Origin: Sthenelais limicola
Taxonomy: Eukaryota > Annelida > Polychaeta > Phyllodocida > Sigalionidae
Assembly: GCA_942159475.1 (NCBI GenBank)
Contig: OW804096.1
Coordinates: 17,570,906-17,634,905, forward strand
DNA: 64,000 nucleotides
Direction of reading: 5' to 3'
Translations under genes and position numbers: made by a program
In this document: in pieces, positions 33,160 through 44,275 of the stretch
Layout of the letters: every line of letters starts with the position of its first letter
Numbering within the stretch: the first letter of the stretch is position 1
The notes under the pieces: model-generated
The model's database searches: none
What the model saw: the letters and a program-made list of their open reading frames with translations, nothing else
Told to the model about the DNA's origin: nothing

Positions 33160-33262
33160 ATATTATGATCAAATGACTTTTAGATGGGTTGAAAAAGGAA
33201 GGGAACAAAAGGTAGAAAATGTTTAGTTTTTGACCGACGTTAGCTGAAAGTGCAACTGTAAT
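33160..33262 (+). repeat. repeat F fragment
   Basis: GATCAAATGACTTTTAGATG, GAACAAAAGGTAGAAAATG and TTGACCGACGTTAGCTGA match the F copy at 21130-21215. Confidence 0.6.
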
Positions 33263-33290
33263 GTCTACATTAGGGTGTGTGCAGTGTAGG

Positions 33291-33787
33291 TAAGTGAGTG
33301 AGATTGGTTGCTGTACGCCGTTATCAACACATTTAATATGTTTATATCAAGGGCGGGAGAGCTGAGAGGGAGTGACTGAGTGCATGAGATTGGTTGCTGT
33401 ACGCCGTTATCAACACATTTAATATGGTTATATCAAGGGCGGGAGAGCTGAGAGGGAGTGAGTGAGTGAGATTGGTTGCTGTACGCCGTTATCAACACAT
33501 TTAATATGGTTATATCAAGGGCGGGAGAGCTGAGAGTGAGTGAGTGAGATTGGTTGCTTTACGCCGTTATCAACACATTTAATATGGTTATATCAAGGGC
33601 GGGAGAGCTGAGAGGGAGGCAGTTTATGATCTTACCCAGGAAATAGAGATAGAGAAGAAGGGAGAGAGAAACAGAGAAAAGAGACAGAAAGGCCCTTCAT
33701 GGTCATACCCAGGGAATAGAGATAGAGAAGAAGGGAGAAAGAGACAGAGAAAAAGAGACAGAAAGGCACTTTATGGTCTTACCCAGG
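33291..33787 (+). repeat. repeat D copy 2, head quadruplicated
   Basis: The D head (GATTGGTTGCTGTACGCCG, ending GAGAGCTGAGAGGG) occurs four times, starting near 33303, 33390, 33469 and 33547 (spacing about 80-88). One D body with two purine-rich units follows and ends TATGGTCTTACCCAGG. Confidence 0.85.
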
Positions 33788-33799
33788 ACCAGGCTATGT

Positions 33800-34020
33800 G
33801 GGTGTGTGCATGTGTGTGTAGGAGTAGGGGGTCCCTTATCTCCATGTCTAAATCATTCCCAACAACAGACATACTGCGAGGAAAAATTGTTTTGTACCTG
33901 AAGCACCCTAGCCGCAAGTGACATGTGGAGTAATTGCGACTACGCGTCTGAGGCTGGGCATCGACCCCGCACTCCATAATGGGCTATGGCATGCCATGTG
34001 TTCATGAGCCACGCCAGTAA
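33800..34020 (-). mobile_element. possible tRNA-derived SINE
   Basis: The minus strand starts GGCGTGGCTCATGAACACAT and, about 45 bases on, carries GGGGTCGATGCCC, resembling RNA polymerase III A and B boxes. The remainder runs to about 33800. It is degenerate as a tRNA, with no full cloverleaf. Confidence 0.35.
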
Positions 34021-34127
34021 TTGCACTGTTCTATACACTCCTGCCTGTGGTTAAGGAAATATAAGGCTTGCCATAACTCTAGGTAATGAGACTGGGAGGG
34101 GATGGAAGGGTTGCTTATTTAGTATAA

Positions 34128-34363
34128 GGGTCAGATTTTCAGAAAATGTACAGTTGACAGATCAACATATTTTGTAAATTCTGCTAAATTGGACTGAAAA
34201 ATCATCAACACAAGGTATATATGGGTATATTTGGTATTGCCTTGATTCAAACAGTCTGTTTGGTTATGTTGAACTGTATTTTGAACCTGATTTTTGTCCT
34301 AAATCTGGGTTATTTGAGAGAATTGGTGAAGGTGAATTGTACATTTTCGGAAAATCTGACCCC
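34128..34363 (+). mobile_element. TIR-A copy 10
   Basis: Full-length. Flanks do not match (ATAA and CTAG). Confidence 0.85.
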
Positions 34364-34497
34364 TAGGGCCTATGTACAGGGCAGCCTGTCAGGGAATGTA
34401 TGGTCGCTGACCTGTCCCCGAATCTAAATCTGCAGGACTATGGTATTCTGGATTAAAGTGATGTGTTCGAGAAATATATCATACCACAATAAATATA

Positions 34498-34732
34498 GGG
34501 GTTAGATCTTTAGAAAATGTACAATTTGTCTTCAGAAATCTTCTCAAATAACCCAAATTTAAGACGAAAATCAGGTTCAAAATACATTTCAACTTTACCA
34601 GACAGAGGTATTGAATGAATACAATACAGAATATACTCAGATATACCTAGTATTTGTCAATTTTCACTCTAATTTAGCAGAATTTGATAGATGTGTAGAT
34701 GCTTTTTCCGAAAATCTTATCCATAATGTAAA
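34498..34732 (-). mobile_element. TIR-A copy 11
   Basis: Ends are diverged (GGGGTTAGATCTTTAG and AATCTTATCC). A TIR-B fragment follows directly. Confidence 0.75.
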
Positions 34733-34970
34733 AAGATGAGATTAAGTGGGTTCCAATGTTGGTAACATTTAAGAAATCTAAAAAGAATTTATATTTTTTG
34801 TGTAAAGTATTCTAGTAAATATAGTCCATAGGATGCTTTAGAAATGCAAGGGTATACTTAAAAGGCTGTCTTGAGATTAGGTACATATGATTCGAAGCGC
34901 TAAATTCCTCAAATATGAAAACACTCCTACAAAGAAAACTTGTGAATAAAACACTTTAAGAATATAGATG
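34733..34970 (-). mobile_element. TIR-B fragment
   Basis: AAAAGATGAGATTAAGTGGG to AATAAAACACTTTAAG. Both termini are missing. Confidence 0.65.
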
Positions 34971-35256
34971 TTAAACCGGTCTAATAACAATGTAATGTAT
35001 ATCAACTTGACACCCGGTAACGATCGATGTTGAACATTGAACTGAATAGAATTGAAAAATTGTTTATTTGCTAATGATATACATATACATAAGTATGGGA
35101 GTTGATAAAAGGGTCTACAGGCTTTTGGGACGAACAAATGTTCATGGTAAAGTGAAGTTTACCAAAACATTGTATACAACCTAATTCATAGAGGTTATTG
35201 TTAGATAATCCTTATATAATATAATGGATTATCAACCAACACCATAGATGTATATT

Positions 35257-35488
35257 GGTCAGATCTTCAGAAGATGTACAATTCGCCTTCACCAATCCTC
35301 TCAATTAACCCATATTTAAGACAAAAATGAGCTTCAAAATGCAGTTTAACATAACAGAACTGACAATTTAGATCAATGCGATACCAAATATACTCAGATA
35401 TACCCGGTATTCATCATTTTTCAGCTTCATTTGGCAGAATTTCCTGAATGTGTAGAGCTGCCAATTGTACATTTTCTGACGATCTGAC
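35257..35488 (-). mobile_element. TIR-A copy 12
   Basis: GGTCAGATCTTCAG at the left and GACGATCTGACC at the right. Its right end abuts a long palindrome. Confidence 0.85.
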
Positions 35489-35490
35489 CT

Positions 35491-35547
35491 ATATACTGGG
35501 TAGAGCTATAACTACATAATATGTAGTTATAGCTCTATCCAGTATAT
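35491..35547. repeat. 57-bp near-perfect palindrome
   Basis: Arms at 35491-35518 and 35520-35547 pair at 27 of 28 positions around a single centre base. The left arm contains TAGAGCTATAACTACAT. The only mismatch is 35500/35538. Confidence 0.9.
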
Positions 35548-35869
35548 GACCCTTCCGGTCACTCACCTGTCTTCCGCCTACCTGCTACTCGCTAAACCTG
35601 TTTTTGTACAACCACTGTGTGAAAATGTTTGTTTTGTTATGATAACAAAGAGCGGTCACTGACCGTCGTTGACTCCTTGTGGGTGTTTTCTCTCCAACCA
35701 GCCAATTATAATGGTATCTAAGGGCGGCCTCTCCAAACTTGTGATGATAAAAGGCAAAATATGGTTATCCATGGTTATGGATATGTGTCAAAGTCAGGTT
35801 TATTACTCAGTAAGATATCTGTATCTATATAAAAATCGGTGGTAATGCTGGAGAATTCTTTTTATTATA

Positions 35870-36107
35870 AGCGAATCATCTATTATTGTTTTTAACTACT
35901 GGGCCTATACCAAAAAAATGTTGTGTTGTGACCTTTCGTCGCTGAAGCTGTATTGTCATTATTGCAATCTGTAATGAGTATCCATTAATTATTTCTTGTA
36001 ATGATATGAAGTTAATGTATATGTAAACTGTATATCTTTTCAAGGAGATGAGACCTACCACATTGTGGAAATCTTCCTAATAAAATGTTTAAATGTTTAA
36101 ATGTTTG
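35870..36107 (+). mobile_element. LINE 3' end, (TTTAAATG)n tail
   Basis: Ends CCTAATAAAATG, then TTTAAATGTTTAAATGTTTG. This is a common form of CR1/L2-like 3' ends. No coding part recognised. Confidence 0.6.
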
Positions 36108-36324
36108 GTAAAGTGTAAGGTCATATTATGCACTCCTATCATTTTTCTTTTAATTTTCACTCTCATCTTAATGTAAATTTAGTAGGTAGCTTAGAAATCT
36201 ATACTTTGTCTGGACTAAGCAACCCCAATGTGGCCCCCAGGGCCGGAGGACCAAACCATAAGAACAACAATGGGATCACCACACTCACCACCTATAGTGC
36301 TCTTTATCAGCTATATGGATGGTC

Positions 36325-36497
36325 CTGGGTAAGACCTTAAAGTGCCTTTCTGTCTCTTTTCTCTGTCTCTGTCTCCCTTCTTCTCTATCTCTAGCTCCTG
36401 GGTATGATCATAAGCTGCCTCCCTCTCAGCCCTTGATATAACCATATTAAATGTGTTGATAAGGGCGTAAAGCAACCAATCTCACTAACTCACTCAG
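36325..36497 (-). repeat. repeat D copy 3
   Basis: Minus-oriented D with a single C/T-rich unit. It ends CAACCAATCTCACTAACTC. Confidence 0.75.
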
Positions 36498-36610
36498 GTA
36501 TACGGAAATGCAGGAATCTAAAATAACTCGAAACTCCCTCTCTGGACTCGTACCTAAACTGCGGAAATAATATGCCAACAATCTCGCGCTACTAAATGTT
36601 GAGATGCCAA

Positions 36611-36645
36611 TCCCTTATTGTACATTTTGTGATTTTCTGACCCTG
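36611..36645 (-). mobile_element. TIR-A end fragment
   Basis: ATTGTACATTTTGTGATTT followed by TCTGACCC only. Confidence 0.5.
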
Positions 36646-36725
36646 CAAATATCTCCAATAGTTCTGGATGTTTTCAACATTGGGCGCATATTTTGTGAAA
36701 TGTTTTGAGAACCAGTTGTGTAGTC

Positions 36726-36825
36726 GGGTCAGACTTTAAAAAAATGTACCAATCCTCTCAAAAAACCCAAATTTAAGTCAAAAATTAGGTTTTTAAAATA
36801 CAGTTTAACATAACCTGTCAGAACA
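36726..36825 (-). mobile_element. TIR-A fragment 13, left part
   Basis: GGGTCAGACTTTAAAAAAAT to TAACATAACCTG, directly followed by the next copy. This could be a copy truncated by a second insertion. Confidence 0.65.
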
Positions 36826-36829
36826 TTAT

Positions 36830-37066
36830 CGTCAGAAAATGTACGATTCGCCTCCACAATTATTTTTAAATAATCCCAATTTAGGACAAGAATAAGGTTA
36901 AAAATTCAGTTTGACATGATAAATGATAACCTAACAGACTGTTTGAACCAAGGCAATACTAAATATACTCAGATATACCTCGTGTTGACGATTTTTCGGT
37001 CTAATTTAGCAGAATTTACTAAATGTATACAGCTGCCAATTGTACATTTTTCTGAAAATCTGACAC
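36830..37066 (-). mobile_element. TIR-A copy 14
   Basis: Starts CGTCAGAAAATGTACGATTC and ends TCTGAAAATCTGACAC. Confidence 0.75.
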
Positions 37067-37565
37067 AGTCATCCATCCGTTTGCCGACAGGGGGCGCTTT
37101 TTACACGTCATTCAATACCAGCTCTCCATCAACGCGCCCTCTGGGAGCGGCCGCAAAAACCAAACTCAACATAGAACTACTTTTTCTCATCCCCATCACC
37201 GAGTTAGTCTTTGTGACAAGGCACGAGCGTATGAACACAAAAATAGTTCCTGTGGTTGGTGCGTTCCCCATGGATCAATTAGGCCAGGATGGCAGGTTAA
37301 AATGATGCTTTTGAAAATTGGCTCAAATTCCTGGGATTTTATCAGGGCAATATGATAACTTTATTACATTCGCATTAGTACCACAGGTATTTTTCATGGA
37401 ATATGATTAAAATGGCACCTCTGGAAATTAAATCATATAATTTGATTATGCAGTTTTAGATGCATTGAGGGTTGAATTTGATATGGATGGTCATTACTTA
37501 TTATAAAAGTCAATAAAACTGAGCGGAGAGTAGAACCTCTCAAACCCAACCAATACTAAAGTGTG
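37067..37565. other. no gene recognised
   Basis: A GC-richer stretch near 37080-37160 contains CAGGGGGCGC and GCGCCCTCTG as short inverted partners about 45 bases apart. The plus frame to 37305 overlaps TIR-A and is not credible as a gene. Confidence 0.4.
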
Positions 37566-37800
37566 GGGTCAGATTTTCTGAAAATGCACAATCTACAGTT
37601 CTACAGATCTATGGAATTCTGCTATATTAGACTGAAAAATGATAAATACTAGGTATATCTGAGTGTATTCTGTATTGTATTCATACAATAACTCTGTCCG
37701 GTTATGTTGAACTATATTTTGAACCTGATTGTCTTCTTAAATTTGGGTTATTTGAGAGGATTGGTGAAGGTCAATGGTACATTGTCTGGCGATCTGACCC
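37566..37800 (+). mobile_element. TIR-A copy 15
   Basis: Full-length, with the right-end variant GTCTGGCGATCTGACCC. Confidence 0.85.
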
Positions 37801-37941
37801 AGTTCATAACCAGTTCACTGCCTTTATATTAATATCTCTGGGGTTATAACCACCATAGGCAGAAACTAAACAGATTAATAACCTCCAGTTCAGGGCTGGG
37901 GTAGTGTAATCTCAGGTTACTATAGGAAGAAATATCATTAT

Positions 37942-37999
37942 TCTCAAAATCTATTTTTTGCGACTTGTGATTCATTTTCCTAAAAGGCACCACATATAA
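37942..37999 (-). mobile_element. solo TIR-B right end
   Basis: TTTTTTGCGACTTGTGATTC then ATTTTCCT and CACCACATAT. The rest of the element is absent. Confidence 0.65.
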
Positions 38000-38235
38000 T
38001 AAAAACATTGATTTTGAGGAGCTGCTAATATTACAAATCATTATGAAATGATTATGTTATATTGATTATTAATTAACACCCATTTTTTATTATTACTATT
38101 ATTATCATAATGGCAGAATTGCTAATATGGATTAATGCTATTGTCATGGCATGAACACTGTGCGCCTATATATATATATATATATACAATCCAAGATTTG
38201 ACTGTAGGTTACCCAATATTCTTATCACTAGAGAC

Positions 38236-38536
38236 CATGTTCTCTTTTCTCTGTCTCTCTCTCCCTTCTTCTCTGTCTCTATTTCCTGGGTATGACCATA
38301 AACTGCCTTTCTGTCTCTTTTCTCTATCTTTCTCTTCCTTCTTCTTTATCTTTATTTCCTAGGTATGATCATAAAGTGCCTTTCTGTCTCTTTTTCACTG
38401 CCTCTCTCCCTTGTTCTCTATCTCTATTTCCTAGGTATGATCATGAACTGCCTCGCTCTCAGCTCTCCCGCCCTTGATATAACCATATTAAATGTGTTGA
38501 TAAGGGCGTAAAGCAACCAATCTCACTCACTCACTG
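38236..38536 (-). repeat. repeat D copy 4, body triplicated
   Basis: The C/T-rich body unit of about 60 bp (TATGACCATAAACTGCC) recurs near 38292, 38365 and 38437. The D head and a (CACT)n tail follow. Confidence 0.8.
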
Positions 38537-38911
38537 TGTTCACACAACGGATCATTTGTACAAGAATGCGAAACTCTACCAATGATAAGGATATGTGTCC
38601 CTAATAATATAATAGATTAGTTTTATCTCGTGTCAAATGAACAAGAATTATGTTGAAAACATTTATCAAATCAAATCTAGTGAGACTATAGGAAATATTA
38701 AGATAATTACTCTGGAAATTCAAATATCTCTGGAATCTCCCGTAAGTTGAATTGAAGCTGAATTCCAGATGAAGCCTTGAGCTCCATTCCAGCAGAAATC
38801 TGTCAAAATTGAACAAAATTAAATCATGAAAGTTTTGACAGGCATTTAAAACGTTGCGTGTTTCTGTCATCCTAGAATGTCACGGAGTGGTTAGGTTACG
38901 TGTTGGTACTT
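38537..38911. other. no recognisable feature
   Basis: AT-rich. No gene or named repeat. Confidence 0.4.
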
Positions 38912-39145
38912 GGGTCAGATTTTCAGAAAATGCACAATCTACAGTTCTACACATCTCTCAAAGTCTGCTAAAATAGAGTGAAAATGATAATCACTGAGTT
39001 TATCTGAGTGTATTGTGTATTGTATTCATTCATTAAATGTGTCTGGTTATGTTGAACTGTATTTTGGACCTAATTTTCTTCTTAAATTTGAGTTATTTGA
39101 GAGGATTGGTGAAGGTCAATTGTACATTTTCTGGCGATTTGAGCG
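38912..39145 (+). mobile_element. TIR-A copy 16
   Basis: GGGTCAGATTTTCAG at the left; the right end is the variant TTCTGGCGATTTGAGCG. Confidence 0.8.
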
Positions 39146-39195
39146 AGGATCTAAACTACTACAGCTCAATTGACCAGCCCAAGGCCAGCAGAACT

Positions 39196-39430
39196 GGGTT
39201 AGATTTTCAGAAAATTTACAATTCACCTTCACCAATTCTCTCAAATAAACCAAATTTAAGACAAAAATCAGGTTCAAAATACTGTTCAACATAACCAAAC
39301 AGACAGTTTGAATCAAGGCAGTACCAAATATACCCATATATACCTAGTGTTGATGATTTTTCAGTCCAATTTAGCAGTATTTACAAAATATGTTGATCTG
39401 CCAATTGCACATTTTCTGAAAATCTGACCC
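39196..39430 (-). mobile_element. TIR-A copy 17
   Basis: Full-length. The right TIR is perfect; the left reads GGGTTAGATTTTCAG. It lies only 50 bases from the oppositely oriented copy 16, so the pair forms a large inverted repeat. Confidence 0.85.
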
Positions 39431-39737
39431 ATTTCCGGAACACGTGGTTGTCAACCATGTCATGTGACATAAATACCAGAGACTGAGGCAAAGATTCTTC
39501 ATCTTGACTTAATTAATCTCTTAATGTTCCAAATTGCTTTATTGCTTGACCATTATGGCTGTTTCCAAACCTCATATGTATTCAGGTGTTGCTTGTAGTC
39601 AAGTCCGAAGTACAACTTCATTGTTTTGTGAAGCCCTGTGGTAAAAATAAACGGAGAAAATCGCTCAAATTTGGGTCAAATCACTCTTAGTTGGACAGAA
39701 CAAAAATGACAAAATCTTTAGTTTTCGATCAGTGCGA

Positions 39738-39830
39738 AAATCCAGCTTAAAGTAGTTGAAGAGAATTTTGAGATATTATCACATTTGAAAAGATGAGATC
39801 CAGAAAGTAACCGCACAAGGTAGCCTATTT
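39738..39830 (-). mobile_element. TIR-B fragment
   Basis: GAGATATTATCACATTTGAA then AAGATGAGATCCAG. Only this part of the element is present. Confidence 0.5.
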
Positions 39831-39925
39831 ATTTGTAGGAAGTAAATTGGTTATATTTCACCAGATCTGAACGCTTTTAGATTGTTTTTATATTTAAAAA
39901 TAAAGGATCGTCCCCCCCCCCCCCA

Positions 39926-39962
39926 GCTAAACAGCGCTGTTTAGCCTCAGCTAAACAGCGCT
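39926..39962. repeat. 20-bp perfect palindrome plus half copy
   Basis: GCTAAACAGCGCTGTTTAGC at 39926-39945 is a perfect palindrome. AGCTAAACAGCGCT follows at 39949. A 14-C run lies just upstream. Confidence 0.9.
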
Positions 39963-40365
39963 TCTAAAACGTCTATATGAAGATCACTATACTATGGTCT
40001 ATGCATGCAGTGGCGCCAGCGGCGGCATTGGGAGACACCATTTTCGGCGCTTGTTGATATATTTCGCGGCAATGGCCGTCCATTCGAATCTTCCCGACGG
40101 GACCTATCGAGCTATACCTGACTCTAGCATTGAATATAGACAATATTGTTCCAGTAATCACTAGCTAATATCGTTGCTTACTAATATACGGTAGTTCTCA
40201 CACCTGACACAAAGCTGAATGAGGATTTATTTTGTTGGCAGAGACAGCAGCAATTCCCTTTTCTTCTACTTTGTACGTGAGACCGTGATAACGGGTACGA
40301 CTGTTCCAATTTTAGAGAGGAGCCGGTGGCGGCTTTTTTAAAAAAAGCGGTAGGTCGCGGGAGAG

Positions 40366-40441
40366 TCAAGCAGATTCAAATGATAGTAAACAAAATGATA
40401 TTTAAGTACTTCTAGGTTTTAAATTTGATATTTAAAGATCA
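40366..40441 (-). mobile_element. TIR-B fragment
   Basis: TCAAATGATAGTAAACAAAA to AATTTGATATTT only. Confidence 0.5.
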
Positions 40442-40442
40442 T

Positions 40443-40813
40443 ATACTAGTTGCGTCAGTCCACTGAATAGAACACATCAATAACACATAATATAGATAAG
40501 TCAAGGCAGAAGGGCAGTTCGGGCAGAACCCAGGGGGTTTATTGAATCCCAACATATGGTTCATAAATTCAATCAATGTAAATGTCAATGTCAATGTCTT
40601 TTTTAAAGAAAATTTTTTCCCTTCGGTGGAGGTGCGATGACCGTTGGCGACTGACCAGTTCGTAAGTTGGACGCTCTCTTGCGTCACGCCCCCCGAATCT
40701 GAGGTGACGTCACAGACAGTTACCATGGACTCAGTCTCCTAGATATATCTAGCGACTCTCGGGGAGGTCGCTGCCACATATACTAGTCGCGTCAGTCCAC
40801 TGAATAGACTAGG
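40443..40813. repeat. segment flanked by 32-bp direct repeats
   Basis: Copies of ATACTAGTTGCGTCAGTCCA then CTGAATAGA begin near 40443 and 40782 with one mismatch. The 340-base unit is GC-richer than its surroundings and includes TGACGTCACAGACAG. It may be a short-LTR or tandem-duplication product. No coding. Confidence 0.7.
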
Positions 40814-40925
40814 CATTGCCTAGGATGATATTGTAGAAACATGAGTCTTGCCACCTCATACAATATTTACCTCGTATATTAGCAGGCAAGGTTACTGTCT
40901 AGGACATACCGCATATAAGTATATT

Positions 40926-41152
40926 GGTAAGATTTTCAGAAAATGTACAATTGGCAGCTGGTACACATTAAGTAAATTCTGCAAAATTAAGATGCAATTT
41001 GGTCAATGCTAGGTAAATTCGAGTATATTCAGCATTGCATAGATTCTAGCAATCTGTTTGACTAGGTTGAACTGTATTTTGAACATTATTTTCGTCTGAA
41101 ATTTGGGTTATTTCAGAAGATTGGCGAAGTTGAATTGTACATTATCTTTAAA
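40926..41152 (+). mobile_element. TIR-A copy 18
   Basis: The left end reads GGTAAGATTTTCAG. The right terminus decays after TTGTACATTATC. Confidence 0.75.
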
Positions 41153-41576
41153 CAATAAACAATTTTCAAATGAAATCAAATATATGTCGTGCCTTACAGA
41201 GAAATTGATCGTAGGTCATAAAATTGATATATCTAAAAGTGTTTTATTCACAAGACCTCTTTGTGGGAATATTCTCATTTCTCTTGGCACTGTGAGTGAT
41301 ATAGAAACATTGACCAAATCTCAAGACGGTCTAGTATTTTTTTAATTTTTCAAATTGCTATATTCCTCGGTAAATAATAAACAATTCTTAAATACGTATC
41401 ATGGCATAAAAATAGAACAGAGGGTGTGCAGCAAAGCCTCTCTATTCCGTAACATTCCTAGGATTAGACGAATAATGTTGATAAACCAATAGGTGGAGAA
41501 TCTTCTTTTATATTTCTGTATGCATGAACTCAAAGTTAGCTATATTTTATGTCCGTCAATCTCTAGTAAAGTAGGT
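41153..41576. other. no recognisable feature
   Basis: AT-rich. An 80-residue chance frame overlaps the TIR-A end. Confidence 0.4.
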
Positions 41577-41993
41577 ATATGTGATCCGTTTCAGGAAAAT
41601 GAGTCATAAGTCGCAAAAATATGAATATTGACATATCACTGTATTTGAAAGGAGGAGATCAAGCCCATTCTAATGATAGGAAACACTAGGACACCTAATA
41701 AGTATTTCTATATCTTAAATTTGATAATTTTATTTTGAAAAAAAAAAGTTTGCAATGTTTCTGGATGGGTACTTACCAGTAAAGTAACTAAATATACTCC
41801 ATACGATGGCCTTCAAAACGCAAGGATATATTTAATACAATTTCCTGAAATTTGTTACACAGATTTATCTGACTATAAGTGCTAAACTCCCTAAATATCA
41901 GAACATTTCAATTAAGAGGTCTTGTGATAAAACACTTTGAGAAGTATCAATTTTGCGACTTATGACTCATTTTCATGAAACACACCACATATA
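41577..41993 (-). mobile_element. TIR-B copy 3, full length
   Basis: Ends ATATGTGATCCGTTTCAGG and the inverse (ATTTTCATGAAACACACC, then ACATAT). The TIRs are about 40 bases. Confidence 0.9.
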
Positions 41994-42034
41994 AACTTCT
42001 TAGAATAACCTCAGATATGCATAGAAGTAATCAA

Positions 42035-42419
42035 TATAATCCAAAAAATTAAGTTTGAGATATAATCTTATTTAAAAAAAGATGAGATCAAGCCGATTCC
42101 AATGATAGTAAACAGTAGGATATCTAATAAGTACCTATACTTTAAGTTTGATATTTTTATTTTTGAAAAAGAAGTTTGCAATATTTGTAGGTGGACATTT
42201 ACTAGTAAAGTAGCTAAATATACTCTATAAGATGATCTTAAAAATGCATGGATATATTCAATCCACTGTCTTGAAATTTGGTACATGTATCCATGCTACT
42301 AACAGCACTAAATAGCCCAAGAATCAAAACATTTTGAGCAAGGGTTAGTGTGGAAAACACTTGAAAAATATTTTTTTTGTCGACTTCTGACTCATTTCTC
42401 TATAACACATGAGATATAA
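42035..42419 (-). mobile_element. TIR-B copy 4, left end degraded
   Basis: The interior (AAGATGAGATCAAGCCGATT) and right end (GACTTCTGACTCATTTCTC, ACACATGAGATAT) are present. Confidence 0.75.
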
Positions 42420-42423
42420 GCTG

Positions 42424-42687
42424 TAGATATAATACTACACAATCCTGTGGAGTCATCACTCATGTACGGAGGCTGACACAGATTTGTAATCCTTTAGCTT
42501 TCTCAGGATATGATTCATGATGTTAGAAATTACGAACAAGGAAAGATTAGGAGATAGTGAAGGACTATTTCCAGAGTTTTCGCGTATATTTCGTAATTCT
42601 ATAGAATTACGAAATCGGCACTTTCAGTGTATAATACTACACAATCCTGTGGAGTCATCACTCATCTATGGAGGCAGACACAGAGAT
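42424..42687. repeat. 58-bp direct repeats around a 28-bp palindrome
   Basis: ATAATACTACACAATCCTGT with GGAGTCATCACTCAT occurs at about 42430 and 42632. Between them, 42588-42615 is a perfect palindrome (half: ATTTCGTAATTCTA). Confidence 0.85.
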
Positions 42688-42934
42688 CAGCGACAGGGAA
42701 TAATTTCCACATCTATAATTCACCCCTGGAGATTATGATCACCTCAATAAGGGATAGGCATGTCTCATAGACAAGGTGTCTATCCTCCTGCCCCTAGAGA
42801 GGGGATGAATACCAACACATTAGGATTGAGGTGGACACAATAGACGGAACGAATTTCAGTGCTACTCCTGCTATAAAGCTTTTCTCATATCAATGGATGT
42901 GTTGCATGAGAAATCTTTACTTAAATGTGATTTG

Positions 42935-43290
42935 GTGGTGGAAAATGAGTCGCAAGTTGCAAAAAATGGATCATGAAAGATCCTATTTGAAAAGATGAGA
43001 TCAGGCCGATTCCAATGTTAGTAAACATTTGGATATCTATTAAGTGCGTCTATAGTTTAAGTTTGATATTTTTCATTTTTGAAAATAAATGTTTGGAACA
43101 ACTCAATAATTACCAGGAAAGTAACTACATATACTTCAAAGGATGGCCTTCGAAACACAAGTATATATATTTAATGCACTTTCTTTATGTTTGGGACATA
43201 TATATCTATATGACAAAGAGCGCTAAACCCCGCAAAAGTGAAAATATTCAAACAAAGAATTCTTGTCAGTGAAACACTTTGAAAAATACC
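42935..43290 (-). mobile_element. TIR-B copy 5, diverged
   Basis: GGAAAATGAGTCGCAAGTTG at the left and TGAAACACTTTGAAAAATAC at the right. The outer right TIR is missing. Confidence 0.7.
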
Positions 43291-43794
43291 AAATAAAAGC
43301 AAGAAACAGTCCTATATGCGTGCAATGGCAGTTACTTTTGTGTGAATGCGAGACCTTTTGGCTTCAATCCTGACCAGAGGTTACGTGGCATGACCTTGAC
43401 CTTGCCTGGTCAGGGGAGCAACAAGTAATTTGATTGGACCCGCCCATTTCCCAGCCTAGTTTCAGGATGGCAGCATCTACCCTATGTGCACAAATATGGC
43501 GGACTGTGTTCCAAATGTGGTCCGCAGGTGTGGATAACTAGGCTCCAGCTACAGGTAGCCGCGCGTCCACACCTGTGGACACCCCTCGTTACCTTTTGAG
43601 AATGGACAAGCAAGGTTGTCCATTGAACGCTTCATGTAGCCACCTTATTTTCATTTGAGGAAAAAGTACAGAATTACGGTATAATTCAATTCACCCACAG
43701 AATTATGAGAAGAACATTTTTCAGTTTTAACAGGTCTTTATAATATCTAACATGTCTAGGGAGATAGATATAAAAATCTGTCCCTGGAAGCCAA
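43291..43794. other. no recognisable gene
   Basis: A GC-richer patch near 43380-43600 contains CAGGTGTGGATAACTAGG and CACACCTGTGGACACC as loose inverted partners. No family recognised. Confidence 0.4.
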
Positions 43795-43855
43795 CATATC
43801 CTATGCCCTTTTTATGACTCATTTTTCTCTGATACATGACACATTCTTTTTTGTC
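43795..43855 (-). mobile_element. solo TIR-B end fragment
   Basis: TTATGACTCATTTTTCTCTG then ATACATGACACATTC. Confidence 0.5.
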
Positions 43856-43943
43856 AAATATTAATTTTGTGTTCAAGTCATCAAAATAGATACACAGTTA
43901 CAAAATAATGTGCTTGTCATTCTGTCCTGAGTTAACCTTCTAT

Positions 43944-44275
43944 ATTAAAGTGTCGAGAGCACAGTGATGAACTTATATCCTTCCTCTATAAAATATATAA
44001 AAAAATATTGATGATAATAATAGTAAATGAGATGCTCCAATGCTCTTACCAACTGAGCTACCAAGGCAGGCTATCCTCAACAGGTCACAATCCCAGGTTC
44101 TACCACCAGGACCACTACATTTGCATATCAAAGCGTCGAGAGAAGAGTGATGAATTTACATCCTTCCTTTATACTATCCCTGCTATGTTAACGTTATATT
44201 TATTCAAAGGTTTTAAAAATCATGTACATCAAATAAAAAAAGAAATATTGATGATAATAATGGTAAATGAGATGA
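43944..44275. repeat. diverged tandem duplication with tRNA-like insert
   Basis: Unit 1 (43944-44034: TGTCGAGAGCACAGTGATGA to AGTAAATGAGATG) recurs at 44129-44275. The insert at 44035-44110, read on the minus strand, contains TGGTAGCTCAGTTGGTAAGA, a textbook tRNA A box. No proper B box follows downstream, so this is a tRNA or SINE relic. Confidence 0.6.

Noticed and set aside
33925..34020. A functional tRNA gene on the minus strand
   Set aside because: Only box-like sequences are present; the arms do not form a cloverleaf.
36916..37305. 129-residue plus-strand frame
   Set aside because: The first third is TIR-A sequence; the rest has no recognisable domain.
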